NCBI GenBank assembly: GCA_051201605.1
Contig: CP179201.1
Location: 2,356,001 to 2,420,000 of the forward strand
From: CABZJG01 sp902512685
GTDB lineage: Bacteria; Pseudomonadota; Alphaproteobacteria; Rhodobacterales; Rhodobacteraceae
Length of the DNA stretch: 64,000 bases
Direction: 5' to 3'
Position numbers and translations under genes: made by a program. This document shows positions 6,907-15,200 of this stretch, piece by piece. Position 1 is the first letter of the stretch; each line of letters begins with the position of its first letter. The notes below the pieces were generated by a model. That model saw only the letters and a list, made by a program, of their open reading frames with translations, did not search any database and was not told where the DNA came from.

Positions 6907-9590
6907 TGTTAAACTTGCTCATTTTAGCTTGCTTGCTTTATGTGGGCTTGCTGTTTTCTGTAGCCTTTATTGCAGAAAAGGCTGCAGCCAGCGGACGCGG
7001 GCGCTGGCTGAGAAATGCTTGGGTTTATACTTTATCTATCTCAATTTACTGCACAGCTTGGACATTTTACGGCGCAGTCGGCTATGCCGCTCGCTCAGGA
7101 TTAGAGTTTGCAACCATTTATCTTGGCCCATCGTTAGTGATGTTCGGCTGGTGGTGGGTCCTCCGTAAATTGGTTAGGATTGGGCGCATACAGAGGGTGA
7201 CTTCAATCGCGGATCTTTTGTCGTCGCGCTTTGGAAAGTCTAACAGCTTGGCAGCGTTAATCACGGTTTTGGCTGTGATTGGCACAACGCCTTACATCGC
7301 ATTGCAATTGCAATCGGTCACACTGGCTTTTGAGGTGTTTGCAGTGAACGGCAACCTTGAACACTCTGATTCTTTCAGCGGCAATACAGCTCTTTTGATA
7401 GCTGGCGGCCTTGCCTTGTTCACGATTGTTTTTGGCACGCGCAATCTTGATGCGAACGAACGGCACTATGGGGTGGTAATCGCAATTGCTGTTGAATCGA
7501 TTGTAAAACTCCTCGCACTTCTTTCTGTTGGAGCATTCGTTGTATGGGGAATTATGGGCGGTGTGGCAGAAGCACTTCAAACGATTGACCAATCCACTCT
7601 GGCCCATTGGAACGTCGATAATAGCCGCTGGGTAAGTTTAACGGTTTTATCTGCTGCGGCATTCCTTTGTTTGCCGCGAATGTTTCAAGTCTTGGTAGTT
7701 GAAAATGATGACGAGTCTTACTTGGGGACGGCTTCTTGGGCCTTTCCCTTATATTTACTGTTGATGTCTCTATTTGTTGTGCCGATTGCAGTAGCTGGAC
7801 TGGATATTTTACCAGCCGAGGCAAATCCTGATCTATTTGTGCTGACATTACCGCTTTCCCAAGGTCAGGATGGCCTGGCAATCCTAGCCTTTTTAGGTGG
7901 GTTTTCATCGGCTACATCGATGGTAATTGTAGCGTCGATCGCTTTATCGACTATGATCTCTAACCATTTAGTCATGCCAGTTTTTTTGCAATTCACAGGC
8001 AACAAACTTAATATGTCGAGGGATTTACGCCGAGTAATCTTGATCATTAGGCGCCTATCAATCGTACTGATCCTGTTTCTGGGCTATCTTTACTTTTCTC
8101 TATCTGGCGGCGGCGAGGCTTTGGCCTCTATTGGCTTGGTGTCGTTTACCGGAGTTGTACAAGTGCTTCCGGCCTTGCTTGGCGGCTTATTTTGGCGCGG
8201 AGCCACCCGTGTTGGCGCTTTATGTGGCGTTGGGACAGGGTTTGCAATTTGGCTCTATACATTATTCATTCCAAGTTTTGGGTTTGATTTTGGGTTTTCA
8301 CCTCAGATAATGGCTAATGGTCCTTATGGTATAAGCTGGCTACGTCCTCAGGCTTTGTTTGGGATCTCCGGTTTAGATCCATTGGTTCACGCAGTTTTTT
8401 GGAGCATTTCTCTAAACAGTTTATTGTTTCTGTTGGCCTCCTTGGTTAGTTTCCCAGCGCCGTTAGAGCGTTTGCAGGCCCTACAATTTGTGAATGCATT
8501 TGATAATGCACCTAGCCCCCATAGTTGGAACCTTCACAAAGTGCAAAGCGAGGACCTTATGGTCATGGCCCAGCGTATTCTGGGCTCTCGGGACGCTCAG
8601 GCATTGTTTGTGAAGGAAGTGGATCGACAAGGTGGTGTTGGTCTTCTGCCAGAACCTACTTTCGAATTTTTGCAAAGGTTAGAACGGGCACTTGCCGGTT
8701 CGGTAGGTACGGCAACAGCGCATGCGATGGTGGGTAAAGTTACGGGAAGATTTGCTATTACCGTTCAAGATTTGATGGCAGTTGCGGATGAAACAGCGCA
8801 AATGCTGGAATATTCAGGTCAGCTAGAACTGCAGTCATATGAACTGGAACGCACAGCCGGTCAATTGCGCAGTGCGAACGAAAAATTAACTAATATATCC
8901 GAGCAAAAAGATACTTTTTTATCGCAAATCAGCCATGAATTGCGCACGCCTATGACCTCAATTTTGTCATTTTCTGAGATTTTGCGCGATGGACCAGAAC
9001 TGTCTTCAGAGAAATTGAAGAAATATATGACAATTATCCACGAGGAAGCGCTGCGCTTAACGCAGGTTTTAGACGATTTGTTGGATTTGAGCGTTTTAGA
9101 AAAAGGGCAAGTGAACCTGCAAATTAGCAAAACCGAAATTGAACCACTTTTACAGCGCGCCGTGTTTACGGTTGGGAGGGGAAGTGCAATTTCAAACTTA
9201 ACATTGAACGTTCAAATACCGCACAATTTTCCGATGGTGGAAACTGATGCTGTGCGATTAGGACAAGTGTTCATCAATCTGATTTCTAATGCCGTCAAAT
9301 ATTGCGAAGCCTCCAAGCCTAGTTTGACAATAAAAGGCTTTCAGCAGCATCAAAAACTAATCATAGATTTCATTGATAACGGGAAGGGTATCCCTGAAGA
9401 TCAGCAAGATCTAATTTTTGAGAAATTTTCTCGCATCGGCGACCAAAATGCCGACGGCTCTGGTCTCGGCTTAGCCATCTGCAAAGAAATTATGCGTCGT
9501 CTCGGGGGGAGTATATCTTACCTACCTGGACAAGGGGGGGGCGCATTTCGCGTAGAATTGGCCCTGAATTCAGAGCAAAGAATCTTTTAA
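6906..9590 (+). CDS. Sodium:solute symporter-histidine kinase fusion (CrbS-like)
   Basis: An 894-residue membrane sensor. Residues about 1-510 are polytopic, with 12-13 hydrophobic segments laid out like a sodium:solute symporter (for example SIYCTAWTFYGAVGYAARSG near 38-57). After a linker comes a dimerisation/phosphoacceptor domain with His677 in SQISHELRTPMTS, then the ATPase boxes NLISNAVKY, IDNGKGIP, FEKFSRIG and GSGLGLAICKE. No receiver or PAS domain is obvious. The architecture matches CrbS, which controls acs in Vibrio and Pseudomonas; here acs is the gene upstream. Acetate (or another carboxylate) sensing is therefore an inference from architecture and neighbourhood. Confidence 0.85.
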   Translation: MLNLLILACLLYVGLLFSVAFIAEKAAASGRGRWLRNAWVYTLSISIYCTAWTFYGAVGYAARSGLEFATIYLGPSLVMFGWWWVLRKLVRIGRIQRVTSIADLLSSRFGKSNSLAALITVLAVIGTTPYIALQLQSVTLAFEVFAVNGNLEHSDSFSGNTALLIAGGLALFTIVFGTRNLDANERHYGVVIAIAVESIVKLLALLSVGAFVVWGIMGGVAEALQTIDQSTLAHWNVDNSRWVSLTVLSAAAFLCLPRMFQVLVVENDDESYLGTASWAFPLYLLLMSLFVVPIAVAGLDILPAEANPDLFVLTLPLSQGQDGLAILAFLGGFSSATSMVIVASIALSTMISNHLVMPVFLQFTGNKLNMSRDLRRVILIIRRLSIVLILFLGYLYFSLSGGGEALASIGLVSFTGVVQVLPALLGGLFWRGATRVGALCGVGTGFAIWLYTLFIPSFGFDFGFSPQIMANGPYGISWLRPQALFGISGLDPLVHAVFWSISLNSLLFLLASLVSFPAPLERLQALQFVNAFDNAPSPHSWNLHKVQSEDLMVMAQRILGSRDAQALFVKEVDRQGGVGLLPEPTFEFLQRLERALAGSVGTATAHAMVGKVTGRFAITVQDLMAVADETAQMLEYSGQLELQSYELERTAGQLRSANEKLTNISEQKDTFLSQISHELRTPMTSILSFSEILRDGPELSSEKLKKYMTIIHEEALRLTQVLDDLLDLSVLEKGQVNLQISKTEIEPLLQRAVFTVGRGSAISNLTLNVQIPHNFPMVETDAVRLGQVFINLISNAVKYCEASKPSLTIKGFQQHQKLIIDFIDNGKGIPEDQQDLIFEKFSRIGDQNADGSGLGLAICKEIMRRLGGSISYLPGQGGGAFRVELALNSEQRIF

Positions 9591-9781
9591 AATGCGCACG
9601 GTGACACATTTGCCAAGTCTGGATTTCTACCTCTGCGGTCATTCACTTTTGTACGCTTTGAAGTCAAATCTGTGGATGTAGCTGGCAATCGCCCAAGACG
9701 GCTTTCCAGCCCCCAATTCATGTACCATTTTCGATATAGTTTCTGGATTGGGAGGTCTTACATTCAGGGCTTGTTAGCTAA

Positions 9782-10584
9782 GGTGTTGTCAGACAAAGCC
9801 TAATACGTCTCAAAGTGCCACGATCACATTAACCTATGAAGCGCAGATTTGGAACCACTCAATGAGAGCGTCACTGCGTTTTTGCTTATAAGTCTGTCTG
9901 TTTTGAAGATGTCTCTCATGATTGAAGTGGTTGTATATTTGACTGTGATAACTGACAAACCTCTGAAGCGTAGCTGCTGTTTTAAATAACTGCATTGCTC
10001 GCTCTCGCCGTCGAAACGGCAGATGTGAGTTTTCACATCTGTTGTTGGACCGGCCCCCACATAATTGCTTGTTAACAATTCCAATCTCACGAAAAGCAGC
10101 GCTATAGGATGGTAACTTATCCGTTGTAATAATCTTTGGTGAGCCGTGTTTGCGCATTGCTTTTATAAGGAACTTCTTCGCTGCAACCTTATTGCGTCGT
10201 TTTGTAGCAAAGCATTCAAGAACTTCCCCTTCATGATCAACCGCGCGCCAAAGGTAAAATCTCTCACCATTTATTTTGACGAAAACTTCATCCAGGTGCC
10301 ATTGCCAGTTTGAGTGTTGACCCACCCTCTTCTTTCGGATTTCCTTAGCAAATTTTGAACCAAACCGATCTACCCAGAACCGTACAGTTTCGTGAGATAT
10401 ATCAATGCCGCGCTCATTCAATATATCCTCAACTTGGCGGAAACTCAGCGGGTAACGCACGTAATACATAACCGCTAAGCGGATGATTTTGGGCGAAGTC
10501 TTGAAATACTTGAATGGATTTTTTGATGTCATCAGCCAGAATTAAGGATTAGCCGCTTGCGCGTCAAGTTTGTCTGACAATGCC
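9782..10584 (-). mobile_element. IS6-type insertion sequence, full length
   Basis: About 803 bp bounded by 16-bp inverted repeats, GGTGTTGTCAGACAAA at 9782-9797 and the complement of GGCATTGTCAGACAAA at 10569-10584 (14 of 16 match). It encodes one transposase on the minus strand. The eight bases on either side (TTAGCTAA and GTCACGAG) do not match, so no target duplication remains, which suggests an old insertion or rearrangement. It is a different subtype from the copies at 20.3 and 25.9 kb. Confidence 0.8.
9834..10532 (-). CDS. IS6-type transposase
   Basis: A 232-residue DDE transposase of normal IS6 length. An N-terminal helix-turn-helix region includes FRQVEDILNERGIDISHETVRFW, followed by the catalytic segments WHLDEVFVKI (first Asp), IITTDKLPSY (second Asp) and NNRCENSHLPFRRRERAM (Glu). 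The frame is intact, so the element may be active. It is clearly related to, but divergent from, the transposases at 20.3 and 25.9 kb. Confidence 0.9.
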   Translation of the reverse strand: MTSKNPFKYFKTSPKIIRLAVMYYVRYPLSFRQVEDILNERGIDISHETVRFWVDRFGSKFAKEIRKKRVGQHSNWQWHLDEVFVKINGERFYLWRAVDHEGEVLECFATKRRNKVAAKKFLIKAMRKHGSPKIITTDKLPSYSAAFREIGIVNKQLCGGRSNNRCENSHLPFRRRERAMQLFKTAATLQRFVSYHSQIYNHFNHERHLQNRQTYKQKRSDALIEWFQICAS

Positions 10585-10930
10585 GTCACGAGCACCTTTA
10601 AGAGAGTTTTGGACAAACTTGACAATGTCTGCTGGGAGCGCACTTCAACCGTTATCCAATGGTGTTATTGAACGGATAATGCGTTTTTAGGCCAAAACCA
10701 GTTTAGTTTGGGTAAGCTTCGCAGACGTTTTTGAAAACCTTTATGGGACAACTCTCTGAATATTTTTCAGATTTACCTAAGGTGCCTAGACTATTATCAC
10801 TCTTCTTTAATGAGAAGAGATTTAATTAATATGGCAGCCCGCTAGTATAAGCAGAATGCATCAGAAGTCTTCACTCTATGGTTAGATAAAACACCCAAGC
10901 CTAAATATTGAGAAAGATGTTCCAAGTTGA
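10585..10930. other. Intergenic stretch with no recognisable gene
   Basis: Between the IS6-type right end and a short coding-like fragment I see no convincing reading frame on either strand, no structured RNA and no repeat shared with the rest of the window. The sequence is AT-rich and likely decayed. Confidence 0.4.
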
Positions 10931-11047
10931 CTAACTAAGGAACCAGGCGCGTTTTTGTTGCATGAAATGCGCGGTGGAATTTTGACGCATAGTATTCCCG
11001 TTGGTCAGTTTGACGGTCCCTACATGTTTTACCCATACGAAAACTGA
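10931..11047 (+). pseudogene. Fragment of a decayed coding sequence (C-terminal end)
   Basis: 38 codons ending at TGA 11045-11047 read LTKEPGAFLLHEMRGG, then ILTHSIPVGQFDGPYMFYPYEN. The composition (Gly, Pro, aromatic, no rare codons) looks like a real protein end, but there is a stop directly upstream and no start or ribosome site. It ends one base before the converging LysR gene ends. I cannot name the family; it may be the last remnant of a gene destroyed when the insertion sequence arrived. Confidence 0.3.
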
Positions 11048-11048
11048 G

Positions 11049-11924
11049 CTACAGTTCTACTAATTTTGATAAAACAAGGGACCCAAAGCGATTATCTTTT
11101 CGGGTTGAAAGGATCACGTCAATAGGAATACGTCCAAATTTTGGGGATACTGTGATGAGTTCGCCGCGCCTTAGCTCATCCCGTGCCAGAGATTGAGGCA
11201 CCCATCCAACTCCTGCTCCGAGTTTTACCAAAGACATTACACTAGCGGCAAAGGCGGTTTCAATATAGCTCTCACTATCATTGACAATCAACTGGGTGGA
11301 GTTTTCCAACCCAATAATTCGTCCAAACTCACTGCCGGATGGATAGCGCAAAATTTTCGTTCCAGACGGCGGTTCTTTTTGATTTGAGATTTTGAAACGT
11401 AATCCGCCCCCAACGACAGGTATTAAAACATCTCTACGCCATGTTGCTTGCATGACTGTATTATCAAAAGGAAGTCGAGGCCCCTCGTGTGATTGATAAC
11501 TGAGGATTAAATCTACTTCGCGTTTGAGAAATAGTGTTATGATTTCATCCTGATTTCGCGTCCGAAGTCGAATTGAATCAACCGCGCCTATTTGGCTGAT
11601 TTTCTGATAAATTTCAGGAAATACAGAGGCTGCAAGAGAATGTTGAGCCCCGATAATCAGTTTGTTTTTTGTCGGTGATGCCGCACTTTTAAGCTTTACT
11701 AAACTGGACAGTATTGCGCGCAGTTCACCCTCACGATCAATTAAATCACTGGTTAGCTCTACCCGGTTAGCAAACCGTTCAACGAGGGTTACCCCTAACC
11801 ATTCTTCTAAGGTCTTAATTCTACGAGAAAACGCTGGTTGAGTGACATTGCGGCGTGCAGCTGCGGCACTCATTGTACCTTCTTCAATTAGGGTCAACGC
11901 ATCCTGAAGTATCTGAGTATTCAT
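11049..11924 (-). CDS. LysR-family transcriptional regulator
   Basis: 291 residues. The first 60 form the winged helix-turn-helix (ALTLIEEGTMSAAAARRNVTQPAFSRRIKTLE), followed by a typical effector-binding domain. It is transcribed divergently from the cuyA-like gene with 103 bases between them, the classic LysR layout in which the regulator controls the neighbour through a shared site. A palindrome in the gap (11933-11947) is a candidate operator. The effector would be expected to be a substrate or product of the cuyA-pro operon, which is inference. Confidence 0.85.
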   Translation of the reverse strand: MNTQILQDALTLIEEGTMSAAAARRNVTQPAFSRRIKTLEEWLGVTLVERFANRVELTSDLIDREGELRAILSSLVKLKSAASPTKNKLIIGAQHSLAASVFPEIYQKISQIGAVDSIRLRTRNQDEIITLFLKREVDLILSYQSHEGPRLPFDNTVMQATWRRDVLIPVVGGGLRFKISNQKEPPSGTKILRYPSGSEFGRIIGLENSTQLIVNDSESYIETAFAASVMSLVKLGAGVGWVPQSLARDELRRGELITVSPKFGRIPIDVILSTRKDNRFGSLVLSKLVEL

Positions 11925-11932
11925 GCCTTACC

Positions 11933-11947
11933 CATACTAAAAGTATG
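11933..11947. promoter_or_regulatory. Candidate LysR operator palindrome
   Basis: CATACTAAAAGTATG is a perfect 5-bp inverted repeat around TAAAA, lying just upstream of the LysR start. A similar but degenerate copy, CATGACTAAAAATACG, begins near 11996 close to the divergent cuyA-like start. Two such half-related sites in a divergent LysR intergenic region fit recognition and activation sites. Not tested. Confidence 0.4.
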
Positions 11948-12027
11948 TCTACCATGCAATATTAGCATTTTATTTTCGCCAAATCTTTGTTTTAGCATGA
12001 CTAAAAATACGACTCTAGGATTAAACA

Positions 12028-13107
12028 ATGAATGAAATTGTTAAAAATATGAATACAGACACATCGGAAAAAGTTGGAATACTCACCAGAACACTAGAAA
12101 CCTTCCCAAGGGTCTCTTTGGGCCATTTCGCAACTCCACTTGAACCCATGGACAGACTTTCAGAGGCGCTCGGCGGACCCCGTATTTGGGTTAAACGCGA
12201 TGATTGCACTGGACTTTCGTCTGGAGGAAATAAAACTCGCAAACTTGAGTTTTTGATGGCCGACGCCGAAAGCCAAAACGCCACTTGCATCATCACCCAA
12301 GGCGCCACTCAGTCAAATCATGCGCGTCAAACGGCAGCAGCGGCAGCCCGCCGAGGACTGGATTGCCACATATTACTCGAAGATCGCACTGGCTACGAAG
12401 ACACCAGTTACGTTTACGGTGGAAATGTTTTGCTGGACCAATTGCACGGTGCGACTATTTCAAAGCGTCCAGGCGGTGCCGATATGGCAAGCGAAATGGA
12501 AATATTGGCTGATAAATTGAGCACAAATGGAGAAAAGCCATACATCATTCCAGGCGGGGGTTCTAATCCAGTTGGTGCGTTAGGGTATGTCAACTGTGCT
12601 GCGGAACTGGCGCAGCAAGCCGAGGCTGCGGATCTAAAAATTGATGCGCTTGTGCATGCAACGGGCAGTTCTGGAACGCAGGCGGGTTTGGTTGCCGGGC
12701 TGTGTTCACTTGAAAGCGATATCCACCTTTTGGGGATTGGTGTGCGTGCCCCCCAAGAAAAGCAGGAAACGATGGTGCATTCTTTAGCAGTTGCAACTGC
12801 GGAATATCTTGGAAACGGCGTCCACATTCCGCGCGATTGCGTGCGTGCAAACTGTGACTATGTAGGCGACGGCTATGGTTTGCCAACGGATGGCATGCGC
12901 GCTGCCCTTGTAATGTTGGCGCGGCTTGAGGGACTTTTATTTGATCCTGTTTATTCGGGCAAAGGCCTTGATGGATTTATGGATCTCACACGAAAGGGGT
13001 ATTTTGATAGCATGGACAACGTTGTGTTCCTCCATACTGGTGGAAGCGCAGCGCTGTTTGGTTACCCCGATATTTTCAACTTGCCTGGCTATCAGAACAA
13101 CGACTAG
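12028..13107 (+). CDS. cuyA: PLP-dependent desulfhydrase/L-cysteate sulfo-lyase-like enzyme
   Basis: A 359-residue fold-type II PLP enzyme of the D-cysteine desulfhydrase/ACC deaminase family. The PLP lysine is Lys69 in SGGNKTRKLEF, the substrate-carboxylate loop is QGATQSNHARQT (about 91-102), and the phosphate cup is TGSSGTQAG. The sequence pattern VKRDDCTGLSSGGNKTRKLE and HILLEDRTG is closest to what I recall for CuyA, which splits L-cysteate into pyruvate, sulfite and ammonia in roseobacters; D-cysteine desulfhydrase is the alternative. An N-terminal extension of about 25 residues is present; AGGA lies seven bases before the ATG. It is the first gene of an operon with a ProU-type transporter. 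Confidence 0.65.
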   Translation: MNEIVKNMNTDTSEKVGILTRTLETFPRVSLGHFATPLEPMDRLSEALGGPRIWVKRDDCTGLSSGGNKTRKLEFLMADAESQNATCIITQGATQSNHARQTAAAAARRGLDCHILLEDRTGYEDTSYVYGGNVLLDQLHGATISKRPGGADMASEMEILADKLSTNGEKPYIIPGGGSNPVGALGYVNCAAELAQQAEAADLKIDALVHATGSSGTQAGLVAGLCSLESDIHLLGIGVRAPQEKQETMVHSLAVATAEYLGNGVHIPRDCVRANCDYVGDGYGLPTDGMRAALVMLARLEGLLFDPVYSGKGLDGFMDLTRKGYFDSMDNVVFLHTGGSAALFGYPDIFNLPGYQNND

Positions 13108-13128
13108 CAACAAAATATGGAGAAAAGA

Positions 13129-14094
13129 ATGAGGAATACAAAGTTAACAGCGTTTTTATCCAGTGCTGCACTGGCCGTAAGCGCTTCAGCTATTTCTGCA
13201 GAAGAAGTAAAAATCGGTGTGCCGTCTTGGACTGGCGCTCAGGCGATTGCACATCTATTGGGGGCAGTCGTCGAGACAAAAATTGGCGGAACAGTCGAAT
13301 ATGTTCCCGGCAATAATGCGACAATTTTCCAGGCCATGGACCAAGGAAAAGGCGACATTGACGTGCATCCAGATGTGTGGCTGCCCAATCAGGAAAGCTT
13401 TACCAATAAATACGTCAAGGATGCCGGCACTGTTACTCTATCCACCAACTCATATGCCGGCAACCAAGGGTACTGTGTCTCAAAACAATTTGCCGAAGAA
13501 TTTAACATTACCGATATTGCAGATCTCGGCCGTCCAGAAGTTGCGGCAGCAATGGACAGTGACGGTAATGGAAAAGGCGAAATGTGGATCGGTGCACCTG
13601 GTTGGGCCTCTGCGAATGTAAACGAGGTTAAAGTGCGCGACTATGGCCTTTTGGATTTCATCGAGCCGATCCGGGCCGAAGAGTTGGTTAAAACTGCACG
13701 TGTCAAAGACTCTATTGCTAAAGGCGAAGGCTATGCCTTTTATTGCTATGAACCGCATGCGATTTGGTACATGTTTGACGTGGTTATGTTAACTGAACCG
13801 ACACATGACCCTGCAAAATACAAAATGATACAGCCCTCTGACTCGGCAAACTGGTATGACGAGTCTTATGTTGCCTCGAAAGATGCCTTGAAGCAGGTGC
13901 AAATTTCGTGGTCGCTGTCATTAGAGGATCGCTCTCCAGCAATAGCAGAGTTCTTCTCTCGATTTTCTTTGGAAGCAAATGACGTCAGTAGTTTTGCATA
14001 TGAAATTAGCGGCAAAGGGCGTGAGCCAGCAGACGTTGCTAAAGAATGGATTGAAGCAAACCCTGATCGTGTGGATGCTTGGTTAGGATTGTAA
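13129..14094 (+). CDS. ProX/OpuAC-type periplasmic substrate-binding protein
   Basis: 321 residues from the ATG at 13129, which follows GGAGAAAAG; an upstream in-frame ATG would place that site inside the gene. Residues 1-24 form a signal peptide ending in Ala-X-Ala. The mature protein has the glycine-betaine-binding fold sequence pattern (KIGVPSWTGAQAIAHLLG, then DVHPDVWLPNQ). Such proteins bind quaternary amines through an aromatic box, but the operon partner is a cysteate-lyase-like enzyme, so the ligand may be a sulfonate or zwitterion. It is ten-odd bases after the lyase gene and followed by a hairpin. Confidence 0.8.
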   Translation: MRNTKLTAFLSSAALAVSASAISAEEVKIGVPSWTGAQAIAHLLGAVVETKIGGTVEYVPGNNATIFQAMDQGKGDIDVHPDVWLPNQESFTNKYVKDAGTVTLSTNSYAGNQGYCVSKQFAEEFNITDIADLGRPEVAAAMDSDGNGKGEMWIGAPGWASANVNEVKVRDYGLLDFIEPIRAEELVKTARVKDSIAKGEGYAFYCYEPHAIWYMFDVVMLTEPTHDPAKYKMIQPSDSANWYDESYVASKDALKQVQISWSLSLEDRSPAIAEFFSRFSLEANDVSSFAYEISGKGREPADVAKEWIEANPDRVDAWLGL

Positions 14095-14110
14095 TTCAAA
14101 ACCAAAAAGG

Positions 14111-14142
14111 TGACGATCAGGCTGATGTCTGATCGTCATTTT
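14111..14142 (+). terminator. Hairpin after the binding-protein gene
   Basis: TGACGATCAG and CTGATCGTCA form a perfect 10-bp stem around an eight-base loop, followed by TTTTGC. It lies between the binding protein and the ATPase gene, so it probably works as a partial terminator or mRNA stabiliser that skews expression to the binding protein. Confidence 0.65.
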
Positions 14143-14162
14143 GCATTTATAGGGGCAAGTCC

Positions 14163-15200
14163 TTGATACAGGTAAAAAATGTTTGGAAGATTTTTGGGAA
14201 TCATCCTGAAATCGCGTTGGATGCGATAAAGTCAAAAGGACTAAGTAAGGCACAAGTACTAGAGCAGTTCAATTGCGTTGTAGGCGTTGCAGATGTCACT
14301 CTTGATGTGAAAGAAGGTGAGATTTTTTGCATTATGGGACTGTCTGGAAGCGGCAAATCAACTTTGGTGCGTCACTTCAACCGTTTATTAGATCCCACTT
14401 CGGGAGAAATCATAATTGACGGTACCAATGTCATGAATTTGATGAACAAGGACCTGCAAAAATTCCGAAATGAACGCATTGGAATGGTTTTCCAAAATTT
14501 TGCACTGATGCCACATCGCTCAGTTTTAGATAATGTTGCAATGCCTCTGGAAATCCGCGGTATTGGAAAAAATGAGCGCTTACAACAGGCCACCGAAGTT
14601 TTGGAAATTGTTGAGCTGGGGGCATGGGGCAATAAATTTGCGCACGAACTTTCTGGCGGAATGCAGCAACGTGTAGGACTGGCACGGGCCATTTCTGCAA
14701 ATCCAGATGTTTTACTGATGGATGAACCTTTTAGTGCTCTGGATCCATTGATCCGCAGGCAGTTGCAAGATGAATTTATAAAGCTGTCAAAAAAGTTAAA
14801 AAAGACGACTGTCTTTATCACCCATGATTTGGATGAAGCTGTGCGCATCGGAGACCGCATTGCCATTATGAAAGACGGTATCGTTGATCAGATTGGAACC
14901 GCTGAAGAAATTGTAATGTCCCCTGCGACGGACTATGTGGCGGAATTTGTAGCGGGAATTTCACGTTTAAAAGTGGTGAAAGCAAATGCAATCATGCAGC
15001 CGTTGAAAAAGACGGATGGAGCTGATTTGAACAATGATGGGTTTGCAAACATTGAACATGACGCAACTTTGACAGATGTCATTAACCTTGCAATTTCATG
15101 CGGGTCCGACATTGTCGTTACGCATTCAAATCGTGCTGTAGGTATAATTAATAGCTCAGATATCCTGCGGACTGTGATAGAGGGCACAGAAACATCATGA
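14163..15200 (+). CDS. proV: ProV/OpuAA-type ABC transporter ATPase
   Basis: 345 residues starting at TTG 14163 with AGGGGCAAG upstream. Walker A GLSGSGKST is at 59-67, the signature LSGGMQQRVGLARA near 165, and Walker B LLMDEPFSALDP near 185. The C-terminal part from about 270 has the spacing of a CBS-type regulatory module (TLTDVINLAISCGSDIVVTHSNRAVGIINSSDILR), as in osmoregulated ProV. Its end overlaps the permease gene by four bases. It energises uptake of the ligand of the preceding binding protein. Confidence 0.88.
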   Translation: MIQVKNVWKIFGNHPEIALDAIKSKGLSKAQVLEQFNCVVGVADVTLDVKEGEIFCIMGLSGSGKSTLVRHFNRLLDPTSGEIIIDGTNVMNLMNKDLQKFRNERIGMVFQNFALMPHRSVLDNVAMPLEIRGIGKNERLQQATEVLEIVELGAWGNKFAHELSGGMQQRVGLARAISANPDVLLMDEPFSALDPLIRRQLQDEFIKLSKKLKKTTVFITHDLDEAVRIGDRIAIMKDGIVDQIGTAEEIVMSPATDYVAEFVAGISRLKVVKANAIMQPLKKTDGADLNNDGFANIEHDATLTDVINLAISCGSDIVVTHSNRAVGIINSSDILRTVIEGTETS

